Shown in pieces: positions 17,462 to 25,188 of a DNA stretch of 64,000 nucleotides. The DNA is from Pseudomonas asiatica (lineage in GTDB: Bacteria; Pseudomonadota; Gammaproteobacteria; Pseudomonadales; Pseudomonadaceae), in NCBI RefSeq assembly GCF_040214835.1, contig NZ_CP157874.1, forward strand, positions 4,483,501-4,547,500. Direction: 5' to 3'. Below the pieces are notes generated by a model. That model saw only the letters and a program-made list of their open reading frames with translations. It did not search any database and was not told the origin of the DNA. Within the stretch, counting starts at the first letter, position 1. Each line of letters starts with the position of its first letter. The position numbers were made by a program, and so were the translations under genes.

Positions 17462-17990
17462 CCTTCAAAATCCCACCCTCTTCACCCGCCACAACCGCCC
17501 CCTCCACACCCTCTGGCTCGAATCCCAAGCCTGGTTCTGCGCCCACGAACTCGGCCGGTTGAGCGGGCACTTCTACGACGAACACTGCATGCGCAAGCTC
17601 GACCCGGATCAGTACCGCTCCGTGCAGTTGCTGCGCTATGGCAAGTACCAGGAAACCACGATGGTCAGCGAATCCGGGGCCTATACCTTGTTGGCGCATC
17701 ACCATGTACCGGAGAACCGGCATTTGCGCTGGTGGCTGACGCATGAGGTGGTGGCGGTGCTGCGTGATCGGCAGGAGGACGGGGTGGAGGATGTTCCGCG
17801 ACTGGGGCAGATGTGCTGGCCTGGGGGGCGCAGCGCGACGTTGTTGTATTGGCAGAGTGAGCCTTGGGTGAGGATGCGGGATATGCCGGTGGTGCTGGCA
17901 GGGGAAGTGCAACAGCTGCCGCCGGTAGAGAAGCCGAAGTTGAGTTGGCGGGAGTGTGCGCAGCGGGCGCTGCGGTTGCATGGGGTTTAA
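17454..17990 (+). CDS. BRO-N domain (phage antirepressor-like) protein
   Basis: 178-residue protein with an N-terminal BRO-N domain (about residues 15-105). Features are WLESQAWFCAHELGRLSG near 20-38, VSESGAYTLL near 71-80 and the conserved closing helix LRWWLTHEVVAVLRD near 91-105. BRO-N proteins are DNA-binding and common in prophages and their remnants, where some act as antirepressors. The C-terminal ~70 residues do not show a known antirepressor effector domain. Start ATG 17454 follows GGAGG at 17443-17447; an ORF from 17409 would include leader sequence. No other phage gene is nearby, so it is a remnant or a solitary cargo gene. Function unknown. Confidence 0.75.
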   Translation: MTDLQNPTLFTRHNRPLHTLWLESQAWFCAHELGRLSGHFYDEHCMRKLDPDQYRSVQLLRYGKYQETTMVSESGAYTLLAHHHVPENRHLRWWLTHEVVAVLRDRQEDGVEDVPRLGQMCWPGGRSATLLYWQSEPWVRMRDMPVVLAGEVQQLPPVEKPKLSWRECAQRALRLHGV

Positions 17991-18007
17991 GCGGCGGGTT
18001 TGCCTGG

Positions 18008-18517
18008 GCGGGCCTCTTCGCGGGTGAACCCGCTCCCACAGGTACTGCGCTGGCTTCGGGTTAATGCTGTACCTGTGGGAGCGGCCGTGGCCGCGAACAC
18101 CGGCGCAGCCGGTGCCATGCACCGCGTCGCCTGCTTCGCGTGCTTGCCCGCTCCCACAGGTATTGCGCTGGCTTCGGGATCACGCTGTACCTGTGGGAGC
18201 GGCCGTGGCCGCGAACACCGGCGAAGCCGATGCCATCACCGCGTCGCCTGCTTCGCGGGCTTGCCCGCTCCCACAGGTACTGTGCTGGCTTCGGGATCAC
18301 GCTGTACCTGTGGGAGCGGCCGTGGCCGCGAACACCGGCGCAGCCGGTGCCATGCACCGCGTCGCCTGCTTCGCGGGCTTGCCCGCTCCCACAGGTACTG
18401 CGCTGGCTTCAGGTTAACGCTGTAACTGTAGGAGCGGCTTTAGCCGCGAACACCGGCGCAGCCGGTGCCATCCACCGAGGCGCCTGCTTCGCGGGCTTGC
18501 CCGCTCCCACAAATGCC
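18008..18517. repeat. Tandem array of four ~118-bp REP-type units
   Basis: A half REP of the 2904 family (18008-18042) is followed by four copies of a unit starting gctgtacctgtgggagcggc at 18066, 18184, 18301 and 18419 (periods 118, 117, 118). Each unit holds ggccgtggccgcgaacaccg, a cggcgcagccgg hairpin and a right arm cttgcccgctcccaca. The fourth copy has diverged most (tgtaactgtaggagcgg). A single related unit lies at 63096. No coding sequence is supported within 17991-18567. Confidence 0.9.
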
Positions 18518-18567
18518 GGTGACATCCACAGCGAGTTCATTTGCTTGCCTACAACACCACTGCCCTG

Positions 18568-19029
18568 CTACTTCCCCTCCCCAACCGGCTCCACCCGCTG
18601 CACCACGATCTGCATATGGCTCGCCATGTCGCTCAGTATCACCTCCCCTTCCTTGTACTCCGGGGTGATCATCAGCAAGCGGACAAAATGCTCGTTGCCA
18701 CCTTCGCGCTTTTGCACGTTCTCGAACGCCACGATGATCGTGTCGTTGCGCCAGTTGCTGATGTCGAAACCGCCCGCAGCAACGAACTCACTAATGTCGC
18801 GCTCGTCGTTGAACACATTGGCAGGCAGGATCAGCAGGCGGTCCTTGAGAAACACCTGATAATACTGGCGAGGCCCCACCGGCCAGTTCTGCTCCACCAC
18901 GTGCTCGATGCGCCAGTGATGGACGTTATTCTCATAGACCACGACACGCTCGACCTTATGGCCATTGCAAGCAACGAGCAAGGGCAATAGCAAACCACCG
19001 AGCCAGGTACGCTTTCGGCGCAGATTCAT
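18568..19029 (-). CDS. Hypothetical lipoprotein at the end of the T6SS left arm
   Basis: 153 residues, not recognised. It begins with a positively charged signal peptide and the lipobox LLVAC (acylated Cys21), so it is predicted to be membrane-anchored facing the periplasm. The mature part is soluble and mixed in composition, with no motif I can name. It follows the 146-residue membrane protein after 30 bases on the same strand and is the last gene downstream of fha...tagQ. By position it could be a periplasmic immunity or accessory protein for the 301-residue protein two genes upstream. This is inference from context only. Confidence 0.7.
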   Translation of the reverse strand: MNLRRKRTWLGGLLLPLLVACNGHKVERVVVYENNVHHWRIEHVVEQNWPVGPRQYYQVFLKDRLLILPANVFNDERDISEFVAAGGFDISNWRNDTIIVAFENVQKREGGNEHFVRLLMITPEYKEGEVILSDMASHMQIVVQRVEPVGEGK

Positions 19030-19059
19030 CCCGATCCCCTCGTTACATCAGAGAAAGGT

Positions 19060-19500
19060 TCATTTAGAGGTTTTAGCCGCGCGACGGTTGAATTTACGGA
19101 TGTCCCGATACTCCACCAGGCGCACGCGCATCTCGCGGTAACGCTGGCTGTTGATGATCAGCAGAGCCAGCAAACCGAACACCAGGACGGAAATGTACGC
19201 CCCCATGTGCGGGCGATAACCGTAGCTGGGCAATGCGGCGAGCAAGGCAACCACGAGGATGCCGATCACACCGCGCACGCCCCAGGCAAAGCCACGCACC
19301 ATCGCGATATGCGAGGCGGCGCTCACTACACCGGCTGCCGCCAGCACCATCACCGAGAGTTCAGGGTCTGAGCTGCGCATATAGGTGGAGAACACCAGCG
19401 AGACGGTGCCGCCCAGCGCCATGCAGGAAAAGAAAAACTCGGCAATGAACACGCCGAAATAACGGGAAAGAAACGCTTGCAGCTCCTGGTCACGGGTCAC
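19060..19500 (-). CDS. Hypothetical four-helix membrane protein, candidate immunity protein
   Basis: 146 residues, not recognised. Four hydrophobic helices are visible at about 16-37, 49-67, 74-92 and 100-117, followed by a basic cytoplasmic tail (RDIRKFNRRAAK). GTG 19500 overlaps the previous gene's stop as GTGA, so it is translationally coupled to the 301-residue protein. Small multi-helix inner-membrane proteins paired with hydrophobic proteins beside T6SS genes are often immunity proteins for membrane-targeting effectors. That role is inferred here from arrangement, not homology. Confidence 0.7.
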   Translation of the reverse strand: MTRDQELQAFLSRYFGVFIAEFFFSCMALGGTVSLVFSTYMRSSDPELSVMVLAAAGVVSAASHIAMVRGFAWGVRGVIGILVVALLAALPSYGYRPHMGAYISVLVFGLLALLIINSQRYREMRVRLVEYRDIRKFNRRAAKTSK

Positions 19501-20402
19501 TCGGTAATCTCCTCGTAAAGCCCAACGGCAACCGATTGCACGAAGCTACTGCTGCCAAAGCCCGACAAGCCGCCTATCGAGTCTTTGATCAAGGTACGCG
19601 TGGCATGCTGAATTTCGGTAGGGGTAAAACGTTTGATCGCAGTACCCGCCGCTTGCTTCAGCTTGAGCTGCTTGGCAGTGAGCGACGGATGCTTGATGAG
19701 CAGAAGCTCCTCGGCCAGCGCCTTGCGTTGCTGCCGCGACAGGCTATGGAACAGCTCCCTCCAGCCCTTGCCGGTAGCCGCTTTGCGAGCCTGCAGGAAC
19801 CGCACGGTGTTCAGGCTCGATGCGCCCACACCTGCCAGCGCGACGCCGTCCAGTATGCTCATCACGGTCTGGACCGTGTCGTTACTGTCGAGCCAGTCGT
19901 TCTGCCCTGGGTCGAACACTTCGTTGAACACTCGGTACCCGCCCATCATGCACTGCCCGGTACCCGCAGCCGCGGCGGCATAACCGACCGCCGTCAACAC
20001 CATGCTGGCGCCGCCAGTGAACGGTACGGCAATGGTGCCACTGAACATGACGACCCAACCAAGATAGGCCGAGAGGCAACCCAGACTGGCGTTCACGGCC
20101 TCTGCCATCACCTTGCGCTCACGCGCGCCGGTTTGCAGCTGGGTCATGAACTGTTCAGGTGACTTGTAAGGTGCTGCCTCCTGCAGAATCACACGCTTGG
20201 GCGCAATGCTGCAGATAGGCTTGAATTCGCGCAGCACGATCACGTTGTACTCGGCATCGATATAGACAACACCAGCACCCACGATACCCGGGTCGGCATC
20301 GATGGCCCTGAACAGCTTCTGCTGGTCGACGGTCAACAACAGCCGCTGACGCGCCATTTGCTGCCGGTAGCCGCCCAGGGCGCCGGACATCAGATCAGTC
20401 AC
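19497..20402 (-). CDS. Unrecognised protein with central hydrophobic region, candidate T6SS effector
   Basis: 301 residues. The N-terminal ~100 residues are soluble. A long hydrophobic glycine/alanine-rich stretch runs about 104-150 (GWVVMFSGTIAVPFTGG, then YAAAAAGTGQ) with a second at 180-197. The C-terminal third is helical and basic (SRQQRKALAEEL, TAKQLKLKQAAG). GTG 20402 has AAGGAG 6 bases upstream, better than any start in the longer frame. It follows tagQ after ~110 bases and is coupled to a four-helix membrane protein. The plan (soluble ends, internal hydrophobic region, coupled membrane partner) would suit a pore-forming effector with immunity protein. No homology supports this, so treat it as a hypothesis. 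Confidence 0.65.
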   Translation of the reverse strand: MTDLMSGALGGYRQQMARQRLLLTVDQQKLFRAIDADPGIVGAGVVYIDAEYNVIVLREFKPICSIAPKRVILQEAAPYKSPEQFMTQLQTGARERKVMAEAVNASLGCLSAYLGWVVMFSGTIAVPFTGGASMVLTAVGYAAAAAGTGQCMMGGYRVFNEVFDPGQNDWLDSNDTVQTVMSILDGVALAGVGASSLNTVRFLQARKAATGKGWRELFHSLSRQQRKALAEELLLIKHPSLTAKQLKLKQAAGTAIKRFTPTEIQHATRTLIKDSIGGLSGFGSSSFVQSVAVGLYEEITE

Positions 20403-20515
20403 GACAACTCTCCTTGATTCGAAAAGCCGCTGCGCCGGCCCACGCACGCCCCGTGCAGGTCAGGCGACCTGCCAGGGGCTGCACGTGCACCGGCGCGAGC
20501 GCAACGGAGCGTGGG

Positions 20516-21421
20516 TTACACGTTCGGGCAAGGCACCGGCGCCCAGTCACCCATGTCGGGGCTGCGGCACATCTTGTTGACCTGGTCGACGCCAGCATTG
20601 GCCACCTGCTGGGCTTCGGCTTTCTTGGTAGTGGCCTTCTGCAGGGTCTTCTCGGTGGCGACCGCCTCTTGCGGCACGTTCGTGTTCACCTTGACGGCCT
20701 GGGTCTTCTTCTTGCCAGTGGTGGTCTTGGGCGGTTCAGCCACGGTCGCTACCTCGGTACGGGCCACGCCAACCTGCTTGAGGTCCTGCTCGTAGGCCTG
20801 GGTGTAGTTGTCGAGGTTTTCCGCAACGCGGCCGTTGACGGTGGCCAGCAGCTTGTTCGACTCCTGCAGGCCCGAGACGATCTCGGCCAGGCGCTTGCGC
20901 CCTTCGGTGTCGTTGATGCGGTTGGCCTTGCGGCCGTCGATCAGGCTGGTGAACTCACGCTGGTAGCAGCTCTGCGAAGCCTTGGCATAGGCCGTGGTGC
21001 GGTCCAGGTCGGCAGCGCTCTTGTCGATGTCGGTGGCGTACGAGGCAATGCGCTGCTTGTCGTCACTGATCTGCTTCTGGCGCTCGGTGTAGTAACCGGC
21101 CGCACCGCCCACCAGGGCACCACCCGCCGCACCGATGGCGGCATTGCGGCCGCGGTTGTCGCCGTCGACCAGGGCGCCGGTCAAGGCACCGCCGAGGGCC
21201 CCGATGACGGCGCCTGTGGCAACCGAGCGGGTCATGTCACCGTCGGTGGAGCGCAGGTGCTGCACGGGCTCGTAGCAGCTCGGGTAGTACTCGACCTTGG
21301 TCGTGGCACCAACCTTGGACACCGGAGAGCTGGAGCAGCCTGCCAGCAGAACAGTGCTGAAACCGGCGGCGAGCAGCAGGGCGGAACGGGCATGGGTAGC
21401 CGTGAAGATGGTCTTGAACAT
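20516..21421 (-). CDS. tagQ: T6SS regulatory outer-membrane lipoprotein TagQ
   Basis: TagQ anchors TagR at the outer membrane in the TagQRST signalling module that activates PpkA. The 301-residue precursor has a signal peptide and lipobox LLAGC (Cys29). A glycine-zipper segment (GAVIGALGGALTGALV, then AAIGAAGGALVGGAAG) lies near 70-110, followed by a long helical/coiled region. A Lys/Thr-rich part (PPKTTTGKKKTQ) precedes a short C-terminus. Order relative to tagR, tagS and tagT is exactly that of P. aeruginosa HSI-I. Start ATG 21421. The name rests mainly on synteny plus lipoprotein character. Confidence 0.78.
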   Translation of the reverse strand: MFKTIFTATHARSALLLAAGFSTVLLAGCSSSPVSKVGATTKVEYYPSCYEPVQHLRSTDGDMTRSVATGAVIGALGGALTGALVDGDNRGRNAAIGAAGGALVGGAAGYYTERQKQISDDKQRIASYATDIDKSAADLDRTTAYAKASQSCYQREFTSLIDGRKANRINDTEGRKRLAEIVSGLQESNKLLATVNGRVAENLDNYTQAYEQDLKQVGVARTEVATVAEPPKTTTGKKKTQAVKVNTNVPQEAVATEKTLQKATTKKAEAQQVANAGVDQVNKMCRSPDMGDWAPVPCPNV

Positions 21422-21492
21422 GTCACTTTCTCACGTGGGTGGTTAAAACGGGGGGCTTCATGCCACCCCGCGGTTGCGTCAGGCAGAAGCCA

Positions 21493-23289
21493 CTACGAAG
21501 GCCGCGCAGCGGCCGATGCCAGGAGCTCCTTGAGGATCGTTGCCGGGTCGGCCCGCCGGTTCTGGCGGTACTCCCCAACATGGCGAACGAACAGGGTCGC
21601 GCGGCTCACCAGGCTCTTGCCCAGGACCGGTTTGCGGTTGAGCTCTTCCTTGACCCGCTGGAACTGCGCCTGGATCACCGCATCGGTGTAGCGCGTACCA
21701 CTGGCCAGGTTGTCGATGTAGATCGCCACGGCGCCATCGAGGGCGGCGCGGCCGTTGGCGATGGCTGCGGCGTACATGCTCACGGTGGTCTGGTCGCCAC
21801 GCGCCTTGGCCTCGGCCTGGGTGTTGCGCAGGTTGGTCAGGCGAATGTTGTAGTTGTTGATGGTCTCGGCCACCAGCGCGGCGGACTGGATCAGGTTGCC
21901 GGCAGCCTCTTCGCGCTGGCGGCCGATCAGCGAAACGCTGCGCTTGAGTTCTTCGTTGACCAGCCCCAGCTCGGCCTGCTGGCGCGGGTCGGCGGTGGCG
22001 GCGATGATGCTGTCCAGGCGCTTGGTCGGGTCCTGCACGGCATCAATATCGTCGGTAAGGCTGGCCAGGCGCCCTTCCTTTTGCCACTGCTCGAACAGTT
22101 CCTGGTAACGCGAACGGGGTGCCGACAAGGCGCCGATGGCCACCCGGAAGCCCGTGGTCTCGTTGCGCTGTTCGGTACCGTCAGCGCCAAACAGCGGGTA
22201 CTCGCGGCGCATGCCGGTAAACAGCGTGCCCTCGCCTTCCAGGTAGTTGCCGCCCTTGACCACGAAGCCGCCATAGGCGCCTTGCAAGCGGCCGGCATGC
22301 ACCAGCTGGAACGACTCCTGAACCATTTCGGCGGCATTGCCGATCACATCGAACAGCCCCAGCGGGTTCGGCAGCCGGGTACCGATCGGCATCAGGCGTG
22401 CGGCCTGCCCGGTGCCGCCAGCCACCTGGTTGAACACTGCCCAGTCGCCAAGCGGCCCGTCGCTGTCACTACCCTGGACCTTGCGCGGGAACAGCCGCCC
22501 TTCCAGTTCCTGGCGGCTTACCGCAGAGCCGCCACGGGCAGCGAACTCCCACTCCACTTCGGTGGGCAGGCGCACAAAACCGACCCCGCCGTCCTCGGCC
22601 TTGCTGCCCCGGCCACTGATCGGCAGCAGGTCACGGTGATGCTTGAGCAGCCAGGCACTGTAGACCGCGGCAAAGCGCTCGGCCTCGAAACGCGACAGCT
22701 TGACCTTGGGCAGGCGCCCCGCCGCCGTGGTATCGGGCTGACAGGCCGGCGCCGCCTCGCCGCTGGCCAGCGACTGGGCCTGAGCCATCACCTGGGCATA
22801 CTGCCGGGCGCTGACCTCGTACTTGCCGATGAAATACATCATCGGCTTGAGCGGGCCAGCCTGGTCGAGTACGGGCAGGTTGGGGGCGACAGCCTTCTGC
22901 CAGGCGGGCGAAAGGTCCTGGAGGCTGAACTGGCCATTGATGAAGTCACGCCGATAACCGGAAATGAACGACTGCTGGTAGCCGGCCTCGCCCTCGCTGA
23001 ACGGGTAGCCGAGGTTGACCTCGCGGTCGTCCAGGCTGCCCTGGGCCAACACGTAGACGCTGCGCAGTACCAGTTCGCCGCCGCATGGCAGCGGCAGGCT
23101 GACGTCGCCCGGCAAGGGCTTGGGGTTGTCCAGCTTGCTGGTGTCGACCGGCTGTGCCGGGGTGCTGGCGGCAGCGGCGTTGGCCGGCTTGGCCGATTTG
23201 GCAGGCGGCTCGTCGGTACCCGGCGAACAGGCCGCCAGGCCCAGCGTGGTCAGAAGCAGGGCCGTAGCCCCGAGACGAAGTTCAGACAT
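21493..23289 (-). CDS. tagR: T6SS threonine-phosphorylation activator TagR (formylglycine-enzyme fold)
   Basis: TagR acts in the periplasm upstream of the kinase PpkA in HSI-I type systems. The 598-residue protein begins with a lipoprotein-like signal (LGATALLLTTLGLAAC). The sulfatase-modifying-factor/FGE fold spans about 130-410: KYEVSARQYAQVM, RLPTEVEWEFAARGG, GNAAEMV, GGNYLEGEG and RNETTGFRVA. A helical C-terminal region of ~190 residues follows. FGE catalytic cysteines are not evident, as in other TagR proteins, so it is probably a binding domain and not an oxidase. ATG 23289 overlaps the tagS stop by 8 bases; an upstream in-frame start adds seven residues. Confidence 0.85.
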   Translation of the reverse strand: MSELRLGATALLLTTLGLAACSPGTDEPPAKSAKPANAAAASTPAQPVDTSKLDNPKPLPGDVSLPLPCGGELVLRSVYVLAQGSLDDREVNLGYPFSEGEAGYQQSFISGYRRDFINGQFSLQDLSPAWQKAVAPNLPVLDQAGPLKPMMYFIGKYEVSARQYAQVMAQAQSLASGEAAPACQPDTTAAGRLPKVKLSRFEAERFAAVYSAWLLKHHRDLLPISGRGSKAEDGGVGFVRLPTEVEWEFAARGGSAVSRQELEGRLFPRKVQGSDSDGPLGDWAVFNQVAGGTGQAARLMPIGTRLPNPLGLFDVIGNAAEMVQESFQLVHAGRLQGAYGGFVVKGGNYLEGEGTLFTGMRREYPLFGADGTEQRNETTGFRVAIGALSAPRSRYQELFEQWQKEGRLASLTDDIDAVQDPTKRLDSIIAATADPRQQAELGLVNEELKRSVSLIGRQREEAAGNLIQSAALVAETINNYNIRLTNLRNTQAEAKARGDQTTVSMYAAAIANGRAALDGAVAIYIDNLASGTRYTDAVIQAQFQRVKEELNRKPVLGKSLVSRATLFVRHVGEYRQNRRADPATILKELLASAAARPS

Positions 23290-24484
23290 CACGGATTCCT
23301 TGACTGGCATCGATGCGCGTCACCCGCCAGCCACCCAGGGCAGCAGCGGCTGTGCTGGCCAGCAGCACCGCAGACAACGCAACGAAGTAATGCATGGGCA
23401 ACAGATGGCTGGCGTATTCGCCTGGCACCTGCGTGAAGATCCGGTTGAGGCCCTGCTCGGCCAGCAGGTACAGGGCGCCGGCAACTGCGGCCGCCAGCAC
23501 GCCGCTGTACAGCGCCTGCAGCACCACGAACAGCAGCAGCGCGGCCGTGCCGAACCCCAGCAGGCGCAGCACCGCCAGCTCACGCTGCTTGCGCTGTACC
23601 GCCGCCACCGCGCCAGCGGCGATGGCTGCCACGGCACCGGCCACGGCCAGGCTGGTGATGATCCAGAACACTAGGTCAAGGTTGCGGCTCAGCGCCTGCA
23701 CCTGGGCGATCTGCGCTGCCTGGGTCGATACCAGCCACTTGCGTTCGGCAAAGTAGGCGCGCAGCGTCTCGACATCAGCCAGCCCACGGGCATACAGGCG
23801 AAACGCCGGGTATATCCGCTGCGCATCATTGCCTGCGGCCTCGCCCGGCCAGCCCAGCGCCGGCACGCCGCGCCCGTCGCGGTAGTCCTCGACCGCTTCG
23901 AGCAGGGCCAGGGAAGCAAACAGGCCATCGCGCTCGAACGCCGCCAACGGCAGCACGGCAGCTACCTGCAGGCGCGTCTGGCGCCATTGCACCTGGCCGG
24001 CCTGCTGCCGGCTGAAGCTGGCCTGCAGTTCATCACCGGCAGCGGCACCGAGCTTCTCGGCAGCGGTAAAGCTCAGTACTACCTGCTGCAGGCCCTGCGG
24101 CGGCGGCACCTGTTGCAACAAGGGGTCACCGGCAGCGGTCGGCAGCATCTCGACGGTTACCGCACGCCCCTTGGCAGGCAGCAGCAGTTCTGCAGTGGCG
24201 GCGATCTGCCGGGTCCGCGCGATGGCGAAGGCGACGTCCGGTCGCTGCCCCAGGGCATCGATGAAATCGGCGCGGAAACGGCCACCGCCCAAGGGAATGA
24301 TCTCGCGTACGCTCGGGTCGCGTTGCAGCCGCTCGGTCAGGCTGCCGACCAGGCCGAACTTGAGCCCGAACAGCACCAGCAAGGGCGCGATCACCGCGAC
24401 CAGCGCCAACACGCTGCACGCCGACAGCCGCGCATCGTTGCGGTAGTCCTGCCAGGCCAGGCCGGCGATCAGCCACGGGCGCAT
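23282..24484 (-). CDS. tagS: T6SS-associated ABC permease TagS
   Basis: Integral membrane subunit of the TagST ABC complex. It has 400 residues with an FtsX/LolC-like plan: one N-terminal helix (about 20-40), a large periplasmic domain (about 45-265) and three C-terminal helices (about 275-300, 315-345 and 365-385). With TagT it forms an ABC unit that passes the TagQR signal toward PpkA in P. aeruginosa HSI-I. ATG 24484 overlaps the tagT stop as ATGA. The role is assigned by fold plus conserved order. Confidence 0.85.
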   Translation of the reverse strand: MRPWLIAGLAWQDYRNDARLSACSVLALVAVIAPLLVLFGLKFGLVGSLTERLQRDPSVREIIPLGGGRFRADFIDALGQRPDVAFAIARTRQIAATAELLLPAKGRAVTVEMLPTAAGDPLLQQVPPPQGLQQVVLSFTAAEKLGAAAGDELQASFSRQQAGQVQWRQTRLQVAAVLPLAAFERDGLFASLALLEAVEDYRDGRGVPALGWPGEAAGNDAQRIYPAFRLYARGLADVETLRAYFAERKWLVSTQAAQIAQVQALSRNLDLVFWIITSLAVAGAVAAIAAGAVAAVQRKQRELAVLRLLGFGTAALLLFVVLQALYSGVLAAAVAGALYLLAEQGLNRIFTQVPGEYASHLLPMHYFVALSAVLLASTAAAALGGWRVTRIDASQGIRDV

Positions 24485-25188
24485 CAGACGGCCTGCGCCA
24501 AGGTGGCGGTGACGCCACCGTCGGCATCGCGCCGGCAGGCCATGCGCAGCACGCTCAACCCGGCCCGGCGCGCCAGCGCTTCGTCATGGGTGGCGAGCAC
24601 GCAGGTCACCTGGCGCGCCTGTGCTTCACGCAGCAGCAACTGCATGACCCGCTCGGCGTTCACCGGGTCCAGCGCCGCGGTAGGCTCGTCGGCCAGCAAC
24701 AATGCCGGCGCATGCGCCAGGGCCCGGGCGCAGCTGACCCGCTGACGTTGCCCCAGCGACAACGCGGCAGGTTTCTTGGCCAGCTGGTCACGCACGTCCA
24801 GCGCCTCGGCCAGGCGTTGGACGCTGCCGTCCTCGCCCAGCCCCAACAGCTGCCGTGGCAGGCTGATATTGCCACGCACATCGAGGAAACCGAGCAATCC
24901 GCCGGCCTGCAGCACATAGCCCAGCTGGCGGCTGCGCAGCGCCGCCAACTGATCGAGGCGGCGCTGGCGCCACAGGCCAGCCACATCGGTGCCGGCGAAG
25001 ACGAAGCCCTCGGCGGCATCCGGCGCCAGCACCAACGCCAGCAGGTCGAGCAAGGTACTCTTGCCGCAGCCGCTGGGGCCGACCAGGGCGACCCGTGCCC
25101 CTGCCGCCAGCTGCAGCCGGTCGATCTGCAGGCTGTAGCGCTGGGCACCCTGGCCGCGCGTCTTGTGCACCGCGTGCAGGCTGATCAT
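24484..25188 (-). CDS. tagT: T6SS-associated ABC ATPase TagT
   Basis: Cytoplasmic ATPase of the TagST complex, LolD/MacB-like. It has 234 residues. Walker A is GPSGCGKST (about 37-45), Q-loop region YVLQAGG, signature ALSLGQRQRVSCARAL, Walker B LLLADEPTAALD and switch His in LATHDEAL. The signature reads SLGQRQR instead of the commoner LSGGQ. The frame extends 55 codons upstream antisense-like into ppkA, so ATG 25188 is used (MISLHAVHKTRGQG), overlapping the ppkA stop as ATGA. Confidence 0.88.
   Translation of the reverse strand: MISLHAVHKTRGQGAQRYSLQIDRLQLAAGARVALVGPSGCGKSTLLDLLALVLAPDAAEGFVFAGTDVAGLWRQRRLDQLAALRSRQLGYVLQAGGLLGFLDVRGNISLPRQLLGLGEDGSVQRLAEALDVRDQLAKKPAALSLGQRQRVSCARALAHAPALLLADEPTAALDPVNAERVMQLLLREAQARQVTCVLATHDEALARRAGLSVLRMACRRDADGGVTATLAQAV

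Noticed and set aside
18066..18517. Possible CRISPR array
   Set aside because: Units of ~118 bp are conserved along their entire length with no unique spacers, and there are no cas genes; this is a REP tandem array.
18064..18859. ORFs with repeated WERPWPRTPA peptides
   Set aside because: Translation of the REP-type tandem array in a chance open frame, not a repeat protein.
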